DNA of 64,000 nucleotides from Phymorhynchus buccinoides (lineage: Eukaryota; Mollusca; Gastropoda; Neogastropoda; Raphitomidae), in assembly GCA_017654935.2 (NCBI GenBank), contig CM065711.1, positions 28,565,160-28,629,159 of the forward strand. The letters run 5' to 3'. Below are positions 1 to 13,435 of this stretch, piece after piece. How positions within the stretch are numbered: the first letter of the stretch is position 1; each line of letters begins with the position of its first letter. The notes beneath the pieces are model-generated. The model did no database searches. It saw only the letters and a list, made by a program, of their open reading frames with translations, and was not told the DNA's origin. A program made the position numbers and the translations under genes.

Positions 1-3000
1 TTTGGTTTCTGGAATAACTTAACCCAGGAGGTCCGCCTTGTAGCCCCTTTTGCTTTACCCAACGTCCAGCACTGTTTTTAGGTGTTTCGTGTTGTTTTTA
101 CTAGATTCTCCGATTTCATTGATGCTTCCACGTTACCTGGGGTTGCACCTATGGGGGAAGGGATTTGACTTTTTACCCTTTTTTTTGCTACGGCGATGGA
201 GCGGGGCCATCATAAAAGTCATATTGTTTTTTAAATCCCAAAGCTTTCTCATCATTTTCGGTAAATCAACTAACAGGCCATTAAACTTTTTGAAAACACC
301 TCCCTTGCGTTTCCAGACACATCCTTTTTTTTTTTCTTTTTGTGGGGCTTGCTTACTTTTGTGGGACACACACACGAAGCAGTTATGTTGTACGTTAACA
401 CCAGTTGTATTAACATCCACTGTGTTTTTTTTTTTTTTTTTTTTTTGGTCAGAAGGTGTCAAACACCGGTAACCACCCAACCCCACAGTTATAAGGGGGT
501 GGATGTTAGGACACCACCAATTGCCACACACTGACCCCTTTCTTTAACACCCATAGTTGAAATTTTTTACCCCCCAACCAATATGCCCCCAACACACCAA
601 CTCGCTGGACAAAACCCCAGGAACCACACACCCCCCACAGGAGAATTGCACATGGTTTTTTTTTGGGGACGATTCCCACACAATATGTGGTCAACAACCT
701 ACCCAGAAAACCACCGGGTGTCGTTCCATTCATTAATCCGTCTCCCCACACACACAACCTCTCTCAACAAACACAAAACCGTTCTCTCCCAAAAACAACA
801 CAGCAAATAGCACTTAAAGATCTCTTTTCTCTGTTTTTCAGTTGCTATGAATCCCATTTCCCCTGGGTTTTTAATTTTTAGGTTGAGTGTTGTTGAAAAA
901 TTAATTTTTTTTTAGTTTTTTGTTTGTTCTTTTTTTTTAAATTTTTTCCCTTTCCTCCTTTCCCAACCCACACCGCTTTTATCGTGGTGTTGCGGCACGA
1001 ATCCAACTCCTTGTCTCTTCGCTATCACCTATCCCATACACATGGTTGGCCCCCCCCCATAAACTTCTCCTATTTACACACACATTGGGTTTTTTTTTTT
1101 TTTGTATAAACCGCCTTTTTAAAATGACACAAATTGTTTCCCAATATTGTTATTTTTTTTGCTTATCAGGTGTTTTTCAAACATTTTTCCTTTCATCAAC
1201 TAGACAACCAACCCCCAGAGTTAATTTATTGGGTTTTTTTTTTTTTTAGCTTTTTTTTTTGAACCAAAGGAAGTTTTTTTTATTTTTTTTTTTTTTCAAA
1301 CTAAGTTTTTTTTTTTTTTTTTGTACTTTCAATAAAATACTTTTTCTTTTTTTTTTTTCAAACCCCTTTCCTTGCCAGGGGTTTTTTCCTTTTATCAGTT
1401 TTTTTGCCCCCCATTTTTTTTTTAAAATTTTGTTTTTTGTTTTAGTTTAGTCTCCAGCCCCTCTTAACACTTTTGTTTTGATTTTTGACAAATGATAAAG
1501 AGTTTTCCCCGTCTGTTGTTTATTTTTTCCCCCATGGGCATGTGTTAACCTTTTTCCCGCTTCTTCCCCCGCGCCTTGAACCCACTGTTTTTTTTTTGTT
1601 TTTTGTCCCCCACCAGACAAAGAAATAAGTTTTTTTGTTGTTCCCCCAATTTTCCTCCAACCGCCCCGAAAACATGAAACCCCCTGAATTCCATTCCCCC
1701 CCCAAGTTTTAGATTTTTTTTTTTTTTTTCCTCTCCAGGATTTCCCACATGTTTTTTGCCCTCAAGGTAATTTTCAATAGTTTTCAAGAAACCTAAAGGG
1801 TTTTTTTTCTTTTTTCACCACGCCCCCGGGCCCTTACCAAAGAAACCCATCAAACGAATCAAGGAAGCACGCCAACACCATTTCTTTTTTTTTTTTTTTT
1901 TTTTTTTTTTGATAGGGTTTCAGTTTTTTTTTTCACCCTTTTTCCAAGACAATCAACGCGGTGCACCAAAACGAACACCCGCCCTTTCACCGCAAAAACC
2001 CTTCCCCAACGCAAAGAGACACACTAAAGGTTTTGTTGCCACATTTTTTTTTTTACTTGCCACCAGCAAACCCACCACCACAAACCCATCTTTTCCCCGA
2101 CCTTTAGGTACTTCAAACAGAAAACTTAGAACCGTTGAAATTTTTGGGTTTTATTTTTTAGAAGGTCCCAAAAAACATGTATTTTTTTGAGAACAGATCC
2201 AAAAACTTTCAGAAATTTTTTTCAAATTCCCTCACCCTAGGGGAATTTTTTTTCACCCCCCAGCCCTTACCGACGCAGTTTTTTGGTGGGGAACTTGTAA
2301 AATTTATATTTTTTTCCAAATTTTTTTTTTTTTTTTTTTTTTTAATGATATTTTTTTTTTTGTTCCCAGAACGTTTAACAAAAGACGGAAGATTCCCAGA
2401 AAAACTTTGAATTGTTTAATTGTGTTTTTTGTTTTACGGTTCTAATTAAACCGTTTTTGTTTTTTATTTTTTTTTTTTTGATTCAAGTTAATTTTCACCG
2501 TAGAAGGTCAATCAACGAAACAACACAAACGAGGCCCAGAATTTTTACAGCTTAGTTTTTGTTTTTTTGGTTTTTTTTCCCATTTTTTTCAAAGAGTGTT
2601 TTTTTTTGTCCCAAAATTGTTTTTTTTTGGGTTTTTTTTCTGTCAAATCTTTATTTTTGCCGTTTGTGGGTTTTTTGTTCAAGACACTCCGTTCATCTGG
2701 CAGGTAGTTGTCATTTTTCAAAACTTTAAGGGAGATCTGATTCGAACAAAGTCGCACGGTTTTCTTTTTTTTTTTTTTTTTTTTCTTCCACAAGGTACTC
2801 GGATAGTTTTTTTTTTTTCTGGTGTTTTAAATACCCTTAAGTTTTTTTTTTTGGAATGTTTGTTTTTTCAGAATCCCAAAGTTTTTTTCATTTTTTTAAG
2901 TGTGTAGGTTTCCGTTTGTTTTCTTCCAACAGCTTAACCTGCTTTTGGCTGACCCCTCAGCCCCCCTTATCCAAACCATTTTTTAAAACATTTTTTTTTC

Positions 3001-6000
3001 CCCCCTTCAAGCTTAACCATGTTTTAAACCCTTTTTCCTTGACCTTAGAATAGTTTTTTTTTTTGGTTTTTTACTTTTTTTTGGCTAAGCAAAAAAATTT
3101 TTTAACAAATTTTGACCACCGACCTTTTTGTTTTTTTTTTAAAAAAGAAAACTACTTTAACATTTTAGTGGTTTTTTTTTAAAAACCACCCCTTTTTTTT
3201 GGCATTTTTTTAAATTTGAATTTTTCAATTTCCCCTTGTTTTGTGTTTTTTATCTTTTTGGAGGTTTTTTTGTTCTTTCCCATTTTTTTTTTTTTTTTTA
3301 TTTTCCAAGGTTTGTGTTTTTTTCCTTTTTTTTTTTTTTGTTTGGGAGTAAGGGTTTTTCTCCTTTTTCCCCCCTCCACTCCCCCCCACCCCCCCCATAT
3401 GGCAGATGGTACCTTTTTGACTGTGGAACAAACCATACCCTTGGTATTTTTTTTTATTTAAACCATGGGTTTTTTTTTTGAAATGTTGCATAAAGACAAA
3501 AATGGCGTGGCCCTGGTGGGAAACACGTTTTTTTTTTTTTTTTTCAAATTTGGGGTGGTTATTTGTTTGTTTTTTTTGGTTTTTTCTGGTTGTGGTGGCC
3601 GTTTGTTTTTTTTTGTTGTTGTGTGTGGTTTGGTTTGGTGTGTTTGGGTTTTGGGGTTTTTGGTGTGGGGGGTGCGCCCGTGTTTGCGAAATTCCGCAGC
3701 GTTGCATGGTGCCCCGTAAACCGCCCGCAACGTCCCCGATGGGGTTGATTTTTTCCTGTTTGGCTCGCACTAATTTTTTATATCCCGGTTTTTTTTTTTT
3801 TTTTTTTTTTTTTCCATGCAAGAAAAACAAGAAGCCCCATTTTTGAATTTTTTCACTGTTTTTTTTTTTCTTTTTTTTCTTTTCTTGTTTCCTTTTTTTA
3901 TGGGGTTTTTTTTCGTTTTTTTTTTTTTTGGGGGGAATCAATGTAGTTTGTTGGAAAATTTATAAATGGTAGGTTGGTAAAACACAACCCGTTGCCAATG
4001 CCACACACTTTGTTTTTTCCATGTGGATGTTGTGTTGTGGGTTGGGGGTGGTGGTGGGTGTTTTTTTTTGATTATAGGGGGAGGGGGGCCTTTAACCAAT
4101 AAACTTTGGCAAACAAATGGGTTGGGGGTGGCGAGTTTGAGAGAGGAGGAGAGGGAAGAGAGTGGTGGGGTGGGTGTAATAGTTGTGTGGTGTTGGGTGT
4201 GTGTGTGTGTTGGGTGTTGTTGGTGTTTTGCCCCCCATGTGGGGTGGGGGGCAACAAATGTGAAAATCCCTACCACGCACTCGACAGTTTGTCTGGTTTT
4301 TTTTTTTTTAAAATTGGTTTGAAAATTATTAAAAAGTTCAATTGTTTTGCCAAACATGCAATACAGTGGGGGTAATTTTTGATTTTTATTTTTTTTTTGT
4401 GGTTTTTACCTCCATTTTGATTTTATTTTTTTTTTTTGACATGGTGGGGGGGGGTTGGTTTGAAAAACGCCGGGTGCAAATAAACGCAGTGGCCCATTTC
4501 CACCCCCGTGGTAAAAATGGTGTGGGGGTTTTTTGGTTTTTCAAATGGGTGGTGGGGGGGTGTGGGTGTGGTTTATGAAACAAGGTTTTGTGTGTGTGTG
4601 GGGGGGTTTTTTTTTTTTTTTTTGGGTGGTAAACGATGACACCCAAATAACTAAACCGCCGGGGGGTGGGTGTTAGCCCGGCTGTGCGGAAAACTGGTTT
4701 CGGAAAGGGTATGTTAAGCTGGATGTTGTGTTTTCCCTTCATGGTACATGGAAACTTTAACTTTTTTTCAAACATCAACGCGCCCCCGCACCCGGGGCCC
4801 CGGCGGCGGGGCCCCGAGCGGCGTTGGGGTTTTTGGTTGGGGGTAAAAGCTTTGGTTTGTGCCCCAAAAATGGTGTTGGGGGGTGGGGGGGGGGGTATTA
4901 AAATGGTTTGTTTAAAAATAAAATTTTTGGGCAAAGAACGCCGCCACTGCCCCAAAAGGGGAAAAAACCCTAGGGCCATAAGCCCCACACAAAAACCATT
5001 TGGAAAAAAGAAGCCAAATTCACCAACCAACCCGTAGAAGATTTAATTTTGTTATTTTTTTTTTTTAAACCTGCTGTTTTTTGTTTTAAACTTTAAATAC
5101 ATTTTTTTTTTTTTCCCCCTATACAGTGTCCGGTCTCTCGTAGGACCATTAAAACATTTCCCAAATTTTTTTTTTTGGAACGCTTCTACGTTTCATAATC
5201 AACCCATTTTTTTTTTTAAAAAAAACTGTTTTTTGTACTTTTTTTGTATAAATGATCTACAGTTTTTTTTATTTTTTTTTTTGTTTTTCCTCTTTTTCCT
5301 CCCAAAAAACAGAAAGAATTAATTTATGGAAATAAACAATTCAGTTTTTTTTTGTCCTTTTCCTTATAATTCGCCTTATTGCTTTTTTTGCCCATGCCCC
5401 CCGAACCGTTTTTTGTTTAAAACCGTTTTTTTTCGAGAAAGAGTTTACTTGGGGTATGTTGGGACCGATTCTTACTGGAAACCGACCCACAAGCCCCTTT
5501 TTTTCCTCCCCTCATCAACAACCAAGGAACATGTTTTTTTTCCCTGAAAAGTCCCCCCCCCCGCCGGATCAGTGGCCAAACGCAATCCCCTTGATTTCGT
5601 TCCGGTAATTGCCGAAAAGTTTTTTTTTTGTTTTTTCCAAACCGGGCTGAAGGCAAAACAGGTTAAAAACTCACCAGGGGCAAGCTTGATTGCCATTGTA
5701 GCTTTTTGGATTGCCCCCTTTGGGGGGGTCGAAGGATCCCCCCTCCCACTTTTAGGTTCCCCCCCCACCCCCCCCCCCCACTCCAAGAGGAAAGAAAAAA
5801 TTGCAGTGGGGGAGGCTCATAAGGAAGGGGTTTTTTCCATCACAATGTTTGAAATAAGCCCCCTTTTCCCCAGGCGTCCCCGTGGGCCCCCGATTTTTTA
5901 GGGACAAAAAGAGCCCGTCCCCCTTCCGAGGGGGAGTTTCCCCCAATGAAAGAAAAACGCAGGAAAACAAATCCACCCTCACGAGCAAGCGGGTTTTGTT

Positions 6001-6737
6001 TTTGACCTAAACACTTTGGGGTCAACGTAATTGCCCGGAGGTTATCACAAGGACGACGTGATTTTCCCCTAAAGCAAGCCAACGAGAATTTCTTCGTGGG
6101 TGGGGGGGAGCTGAAACTGGAAGGCCAAAATTGTTTCCCCCGAACCCGGTAGGTCCCCCCCCCCCCCCCCTTCTTTGTCAGAGAGGGGAGTCCGCAATCG
6201 TGATACCGTTTTTTTTTTTTTTCAATCTGAGGAAAAAGAGTGGGCCTTGGATAGAAAAAATCCCAATGATGGACACTTTTGGAAATCACCAAATTTTATA
6301 AACGGGCTTATTTCCCCCCCCCGGCTTTTTGTTTTTTGGGGATGGCCCGAAAATGGTGTGGAAAAGAGATCACTTGATATGGGTATTTCGCAAAAAAACC
6401 CTGTTTTTTTTTGAATTTGACGTTGTTTGAAAAAAAACAACCAAGTCCCCCAAAAAAAAGTCGAAAAACGCCTCCATGGAAACTTTCTGTCCCTTAGGGA
6501 ACTTTTCTTACCACTTGCCTCAAGAGACCCATTCCAAGAATAAGGAGGCCGTTTTTTTTTTTTTTTTTTTGGGACCCTTTTGTGAATATCAGTCCTTTCA
6601 TCACCTTTTTTAAAATCCGTGCAAACGGTGGGGGGTTTTACTACTTCCCAAGATACACAATTGGAACCCCCGTAAGCCCAAACTCCCCCCCGAAAGTCCC
6701 CCCCTTGGTCCCCCCCCCCCTTTTTCCACAAGCCCCG
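1..6737. other. Homopolymer-distorted sequence without a supportable gene
   Basis: Extremely T-rich on the plus strand, with dozens of T runs of 8-25 bases and many C or G runs of 6-15. Some stretches are GT-rich (about 3550-3670 and 4020-4230). Open frames here are only translations of homopolymers (Phe/Lys/Pro). No splice-consistent exon, RNA gene or repeat shared with the rest of the window could be recognised. The pattern is typical of uncorrected long-read consensus, though a genuinely low-complexity locus cannot be excluded. Confidence 0.7.
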
Positions 6738-7237
6738 NNNNNNNNNNNNNNNNNNNNNNNNNNNNNNNNNNNNNNNNNNNNNNNNNNNNNNNNNNNNNNN
6801 NNNNNNNNNNNNNNNNNNNNNNNNNNNNNNNNNNNNNNNNNNNNNNNNNNNNNNNNNNNNNNNNNNNNNNNNNNNNNNNNNNNNNNNNNNNNNNNNNNNN
6901 NNNNNNNNNNNNNNNNNNNNNNNNNNNNNNNNNNNNNNNNNNNNNNNNNNNNNNNNNNNNNNNNNNNNNNNNNNNNNNNNNNNNNNNNNNNNNNNNNNNN
7001 NNNNNNNNNNNNNNNNNNNNNNNNNNNNNNNNNNNNNNNNNNNNNNNNNNNNNNNNNNNNNNNNNNNNNNNNNNNNNNNNNNNNNNNNNNNNNNNNNNNN
7101 NNNNNNNNNNNNNNNNNNNNNNNNNNNNNNNNNNNNNNNNNNNNNNNNNNNNNNNNNNNNNNNNNNNNNNNNNNNNNNNNNNNNNNNNNNNNNNNNNNNN
7201 NNNNNNNNNNNNNNNNNNNNNNNNNNNNNNNNNNNNN
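6738..7237. other. Assembly gap (500 N)
   Basis: Exactly 500 N, a conventional placeholder length, so the true distance is unknown. It separates the distorted left segment from copy A. Confidence 0.99.
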
Positions 7238-7561
7238 CCGCGGAAAGTTTAAAACATTTCGCGGATGTTCCGCGAAAACGCAGAATTCTTTCATGCCTGC
7301 GTGATCTCTGTGTGTTATAACAAAACATATTTTTTCAGTCACACTGCTTTCTAAATAAGTTTTAAACTGGCTATTTCCGAATGGGCACACAACTATTTGG
7401 CCCATTTCATTAAATGGCAGTTTCCCGGATGGAGTAACATAATGATATAACTTTAAGCAAAGAGGGTGTTGTATGCCTTAAAGGCTCAAGTATGTGGCAA
7501 TGATGGGAAAACCAGAACAATGGAATTGGGCATAAATGGACTACGCTTCACAAGATGGAGC

Positions 7562-8250
7562 AAAGCTTCATGGTCATACGTCGGAGCCTCCCTTAAAAGA
7601 CTCACTCCAACATAAGACCTACTTCTCTGAGACATTGCCCTCCTTCATAACAGGGTTCCCAGGCGCTTTCGAGCTATCCCCAATAAAGGAACCCTAGTAA
7701 AGGACTGTAGCCTAAGGCAAATCTGCCATCGTTAGGCAACGATCATGAAAGGGAAACATTTTCCCAGCATTGCGAACAATGTCTAAGCAGATAGAAAAAA
7801 CTATGGCTCACACAGAATTACGCGTTAGCAAGCCAAAACCGACACCAGGATTAAAGAACGAGATTTCAGTCAATTCGCTGGACAACGCGGTGCACGTCGT
7901 CTGCTAAGCGCGTTCGGTGAAACGGGAAGGTGGGGGAGGGGTGTAAGGAAGTAGGTGCTGAGCGATTTTTCTAAGGTTAAAGTGCTGCTGCGATCTGTTT
8001 GAGAGGTCTGGATGACCGGCAATTTTGGCAGCTGTCAGACTGTAAGGACTGAAGGTGAATGTAAGAACTTGTAAGGCCTTAAATGGAGATTCAATTGGTC
8101 AAGGATTATAAGGACTGGTAAGGCCCCCTGTGAACCCTGATGATAAGTATTTAAAATTACTCCCTTATAAGGACCCCTCATTATCAATATAAGACCTCAT
8201 TTTGGATGATTTTTGAAGGTCTTATAAGGGAGGAGTCTTAAAGGGATGTA
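7562..8250. repeat. TTATAAG-family element with nested insertion (copy A)
   Basis: Counterpart of 28070-28745, damaged by indels. The nested element with CAGGGTTCCC and GTGAACCCTG ends is recognisable at about 7650-8140. Confidence 0.6.
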
Positions 8251-8413
8251 CACTGTACACGAAAAACAGAATGATTAAACTTGTTGGCTGAGGTGTTGGC
8301 AGGGGATCAACTCGTCACAGGACATCACTAGGTCATTTGAACAGGTTGAAAAAAAAATATAGTAGGTCATTCATTAAAATAAAATAATGCCAAAAAAAGA
8401 AGCAAATACAACT

Positions 8414-8660
8414 GACCCTTTTCAACCGCCAGCCATTTTTCAGGCCAAAAAATACCCTTCAACCTAATGGGTTAGAGAACAAAAAATCTCTGCAATATTG
8501 AGAATTCCTCTGTGGACATATGTAACATCAGGCCTCCCCACCTCCCCAAATCAAGAAAGAAAACAGGGTCTCCAGGACAACAGGCTCTGACCTGATGCCC
8601 TCTAGGGACAGGGTGTAAAACCAATGTGGTGAAAAGTCGACATTGGCGCTGAAGGGTTAA
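8414..8660. mobile_element. TTAA-type MITE, copy A
   Basis: Begins near ACCCTTTTCAACCGCCAG and ends GGCGCTGAAGGGTTAA, the worn inverted ends of the CCCTTTCACCGCC family. Counterpart of 28912-29161. Confidence 0.6.
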
Positions 8661-11600
8661 GCATAGTTTCACTAGGACTGGCGTGTTCAAAGGACGACAT
8701 GATGAAAACTTTTTTTTATTGTTTTGGTTTTATTCTTTTTGTATCTGGGGTTTCTTCGGCATCAGAAGAAAATCTAGTAAAATACAGTACTCGCAATGTA
8801 AAGTAATAAAGGGCCAATATTTTCTACCAGTCTATTGTTTCACCTAAGTCAGTCTGACACTCAGTTGAGCGAACATCAAAATCCATAAGTGATGGACAGA
8901 CACAAAGTATTTTAAACATAGTAAGTCAAAATGACCTACTGACTGCAAAAAACAATAGGGCATTCAAAATTTGATCAGTCAATGATGATGGACCGGGTGC
9001 TAAGAATAACCCCTGTACTGGACATTCAAAATAGATCATGCAGAAATTGACATAGAAGACAAATTTTTTTTTGTGACTTTGACTTGATTTAGACAAACCA
9101 ATAAAAATTAAAAAATCATTAAAATGTCTTAGTTGTGATACCAGCACAAAACACACAAAAACAGACATAAATCTGCCCTAAAGAGAAAAATGGATTGGGG
9201 AGTCTGTGGGACGCATTTCGGGCTTTTGCTCAAAACACATTCGGAGCGACTTATGTCTCGTAAGCGCTGTCACATACGTTAAAGAAAAATCGAAAAATCA
9301 ATACACCAGTCAGGACAATCCAAAATAAGGAGTGTAATACACAACAAAAAATGCCCTCAAACAAACAAAAATAAAATGTGCAAAAAAGTGAGTGTTTTCC
9401 CCCAAAAAATGTCATCATTTGAATTTGTTCTTGAGTGAAATGTTTTTTGGGCATTATGTTCTTTAAATTGCATCCTGCTTTCCTCCAACCCCCCGCATAA
9501 CTCATTACACGCACGCAGCATGGGCACAAACACACATGCACACACACAAAACATAGATAACTGCGTCGCAGCACACACACACAACACACACCACACACAC
9601 ACAACACAGAGCCAAACTGAATCAAACCGATTGAAGAAAGAAATGATCATGCGAGGAAAAATCTTCATAACACAGAAGATTTTTTTTTTTTTTTACTAAT
9701 ATATGAAAAAAAAGTTCCCCACATTACAGAATAAATGGACAAGGTCATAAATTGGCCCAAGAAAAATCTTTTTGTATGATTTTAAAATAAGCATAATTAC
9801 GAGGGGAAAAAAAGAAAAATTACATCGTATAAAGAATCCAACTGATGTATTTGTTCAACAAAAACATGTATATCTTGACAGGGAAAAAAACTAAAAAATT
9901 TAAAGCTCCGTTAAAACCCTTTCTTGCCAGTCCTGGGTTTGTCACTCGTACTACTCAGGATAAGTGATGTCATGATGATGTCAAACGTTGATGCACAGCC
10001 CGGAATGTGGTTTTTGTGGTCAAAAAGTCTGGAAAGATATAATATATATAGATCTAGACCATTTCTCAGATTAGTCTCAAAGTCTCCTTAATTTACAGTA
10101 TGAACATCGATAACTTCCGTTTTCTATCCGCAGTGATGGGGTGCGTAAAACGTAAACCCAATCACAAACTTACCCTTGACTGCCGTATAACAACCCGTCG
10201 ACCGAAGACATCCTGATGACATCATCAGATAAGAGAATAACTGATGTGCTGGCTTTTCTCTAACACAGTCAAAGAGAGTTATACCACAGACCATTTTTGC
10301 CAGATTGGCTCTATCGGTTGTTATTTTTCATGGAATGATTTGTACAATGATTTTAAAAAATAATAAATTCTGGGCAGTCAAAGGATTAACTGAATTCAGT
10401 CAAACAAGATCGACAACATACTTTTTTTTCTTCTTTCTTCACACAAACTATCATCCAGGTAACAAAAAAACAGAAACACACAGTTTTAATATGAATACTA
10501 TTATTATAATATACAGCACACCAGCATGAAACTGTACAAGAAAAACGTCAATTGACCACAAACAGATATACACACGGGTGATGTCCTGGGAAAATTAACA
10601 AAATCCTGCAAGCCCGGCGGAGTGCTGGACAGCGCCCTCCTGGGGTTCCGGGGGGCAATGGCCCTGGAAGCTGAGGTGAAACAACAGTTTCCAATTGTCT
10701 GACAGGCTATCGTTATGCACTTTCACTTTGGTTACACTTCATGACCTCTATATAACCAGCAAAATGACAATCTTCTCAACTTCTATATCCGGCGACGACG
10801 GGCCAGCTAATACAAACAAATCCGAACTCAGGTACATCCTGGATAGTAAGGCAGCCTCCCTTGTCTATATCTTAACAAACAAACAAAAGATAAAGAAAAA
10901 GCTAGTCTTAAGGTTTTGAATCACCATAACTGGCCAGCACTAACACTTCACGATCCTCATACAAATGCTTGTTATTGTTTTTGTTTTTTAAATGCTGTCA
11001 CAACACACTTTTTTCTCTTTTTTCCCCTCATAAATTTCCACTCTTCGTTTTTTTGTACTTTTTTTTTAATGTCAAATTAATCTATACAAGACTCTCTCTC
11101 TCTCTCCCCCTTTGAGTGAAAGGCTCTGTGCTATTCTAGAACACCCCCCCCCCTACCACCCTTTTTGTTTGTCACAGACCTTCTGGAGGTAATGACAATA
11201 AAAATGTCAGGTCAGTGTTTTTCCTCTTCTTTTTCTACCCCCCCCCCCCCCCTCCAAAGTTTTGCCTTCATTTTCAATTTTCGAAGGCATTTCAACCCCC
11301 AGTTCTCATCCCTGACCCCCCCACCCCCCTAGAGTAAATCAAGTCCTTGACCGAATGGTATGTCCTTTAAAATCTCAAGTCACGGTCATGTCCACGTATG
11401 GCTTGCCGAGAGGAGTAAAATAACTTTGCATGTTAGGCTACACTTTTTGTTTGCAGTATTACTAGTTTTCTTCTTCTTCTTCTCTCGATCGCTCAGAAAC
11501 GTTCCTATCAATTATGGCACAGATGCTCTATGCTGGGTCGCGCCTACACTAAGAATAGTGGCCAGCAAGTTCGACTTCTGTTGGAGGAAATTTTTGAAGT

Positions 11601-11961
11601 TTTTTTTTTTGTTTTTTTTAAAGGCAGGAGAATGGACGGCAAGGCAAGGGAAAGAAAGGAAACGATAGTAGAGGACGTCAGCCAAGGGCATAAAGGCAGA
11701 GTCAAAGAGAGTGGACAGATTAGAGGAAGCTACAAGCACAGCCCTTCAGAAGGTGGGGAGACTATTTAAACAAGAACCCCAGTATCCTCAACGGGGGGCG
11801 TATTCTATTTGTAAATCAGATGCACATGATAAGTACATTAACGCAATCAATGCAAACGGACGAGCTGAGACTTTATTTCCATCAGTTTCCTTATCGATCT
11901 TCTAAAGAGTCCCCAAAAAGGGGAAGGGGGGGGAAAAAAAATTTTTGGGGGGTTAACCTGG
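8661..11961. other. Intergenic sequence of copy A downstream of the gene
   Basis: No gene supported. It holds a CA-rich stretch (about 9530-9605), worn TTAA-type repeats (about 9920-10390), an interspersed repeat at about 10595-10830, a CT run near 11091 and C runs. All have counterparts in copy B at about 29160-32430. Confidence 0.6.
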
Positions 11962-12106
11962 GACCGGTATTCGCGAGATAGCATGAGACTTAGCATGCAT
12001 AATAACTAGAAGCTCTTCAAAAAGTCATATTAAAACATAGAGGACATTGAAGAGCGTCTAGTTCAGCATCTGCTACGTCTCATTGCTATTCAACGTGAAT
12101 ACCGTC
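11962..12106. mobile_element. Palindromic MITE present only in copy A
   Basis: Starts GACCGGTATTC and ends GTGAATACCGTC, with long complementary arms and a short loop, the same family as 41696-41844. Copy B has an empty site (TTAACCTGATCAAT) at the matching place, while copy A has TTAACCTGG, the element, then CTGATCAAT. It lies just past the stop codon of the copy A exon 8, in what would be 3' untranslated sequence. Confidence 0.8.
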
Positions 12107-12134
12107 CTGATCAATAATCAAATAACAAAACTAA

Positions 12135-13435
12135 TCAATCCTCCTCCTCATCTCCCTGTCCATAACTTTCCTCCTCTCTTCCCCCTTCTTTCCCCTCCTC
12201 TTCTTCCCTCCTATTTGCGGGTTCGAACAAAAGAATTCTACACTACATTGTAATCATTTTCATTAGTCCATCTCATCTCCACATCATCTTCTTCTTCTCA
12301 GCCATTTTCTGCATCTCTGCACTTCATCGGCTTCGTTTTCGTATTTTCGTCGTCTTCTCTCGTCCACAATGTGGCAGCAGCATTTTCATCGCCGTTTTCT
12401 TTCTCTTCTTCTTTCTCTTCAACATTTTCTTCTTCGTCCTCGGATAAATCCAAGCTCCGACGAAGGGTATTCGTCTTCAGCGTGCGAAGGCAAAGACAAC
12501 AAAACTATCTGTCTCCTAATTCTACTATACTTCCTCCCTCTCAATGCCTCCTCCTCCTCCCCTCTCTTTTCTTCTTACTTCCCCCCCGTGGCCGAAAATC
12601 CGAATTTTCCCACCTCCCTCCTCTCTCTACATCTTTACCCACGGGCACCCTCTCGTACCGTACTCTTCCGTTTTTTTTCCCAACGTACCTTGCAAGGGTC
12701 AGTAGCAGGATGCGGTTTCGCTCGTTTGGGGCGATGGGCACGGGGTCCGGGGGTGGCGTTGTTGTGTGGAAACCGCCGGGGACCCTCGACGCGATTGGTC
12801 ATCTACGGTCAAGGTCGAGAATTCAAGGCTTCGTTGTCGTCGTTGGCGCCCCAACTATTCCGTGGAATCCGATTGGTCTTCGAGGTCTCCTCCCCCTCCC
12901 TATTTCCCGCCGGGGGTTGGAGAACTAAGTCAACCCTTCGCGGTCAAGGTCAAGGTCGTGAACGGCACGACCTTTGACATCTTCGGCTCCAGGTTGACCA
13001 AATGACGCTCGCTTCCGCCCGCCCCCGACGATGACGAGGCCTTGGAGGCGATGACTCAATATCCTCTGTCTGCGTCGTGGTTGGTAGCGATGTGAGTCCC
13101 ACCGCCGAGCCAGCGTTTGAAGGCGGAGTAATCGCACTTGCTGCAGCGGAAGTCCTTGCGCATGCTCGAGGTGCGAGGCGATGTGGGCGCCAAAGTCCCC
13201 TCGTCGACGCCACGTAGGGCAGTAAACCGCACGGAAAGGGAGGAATCCGTATAGAAGAATACAGTACAGGGTTAGGTTGTCTTGACCAGATGTGGGAAGC
13301 TGCCGTTGCGAGGCTAGGGGTAGTCGGTAATGGTAGCGGTTCCCACGAAGTGAAGTCGCATCGTTGCAGGAGTACGCGTACACCCCGTCAGCGTCGTTTG
13401 TAGTTAGTTGCGTTGTTGTGCAGTTGGGGCGTTCT
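12135..13435 (-). pseudogene. Copy A counterpart of exon 8, frameshifted
   Basis: Aligns with 32478-33802 from the acceptor (TTTCCAG, one A fewer after it) to the same TGA position. Many one-base insertions and losses break the frame in the finger and acidic parts, and one C-rich segment is expanded. The damage is spread evenly and is mostly indels in runs, more like sequencing error than pseudogene decay. Confidence 0.8.

Noticed and set aside
3225..3941. 238-residue Lys-rich minus-strand frame
   Set aside because: Translation of T runs in the distorted segment; no gene features.
12369..12977. Plus-strand frames of about 200 residues in copy A
   Set aside because: Antisense to the frameshifted exon 8 counterpart.
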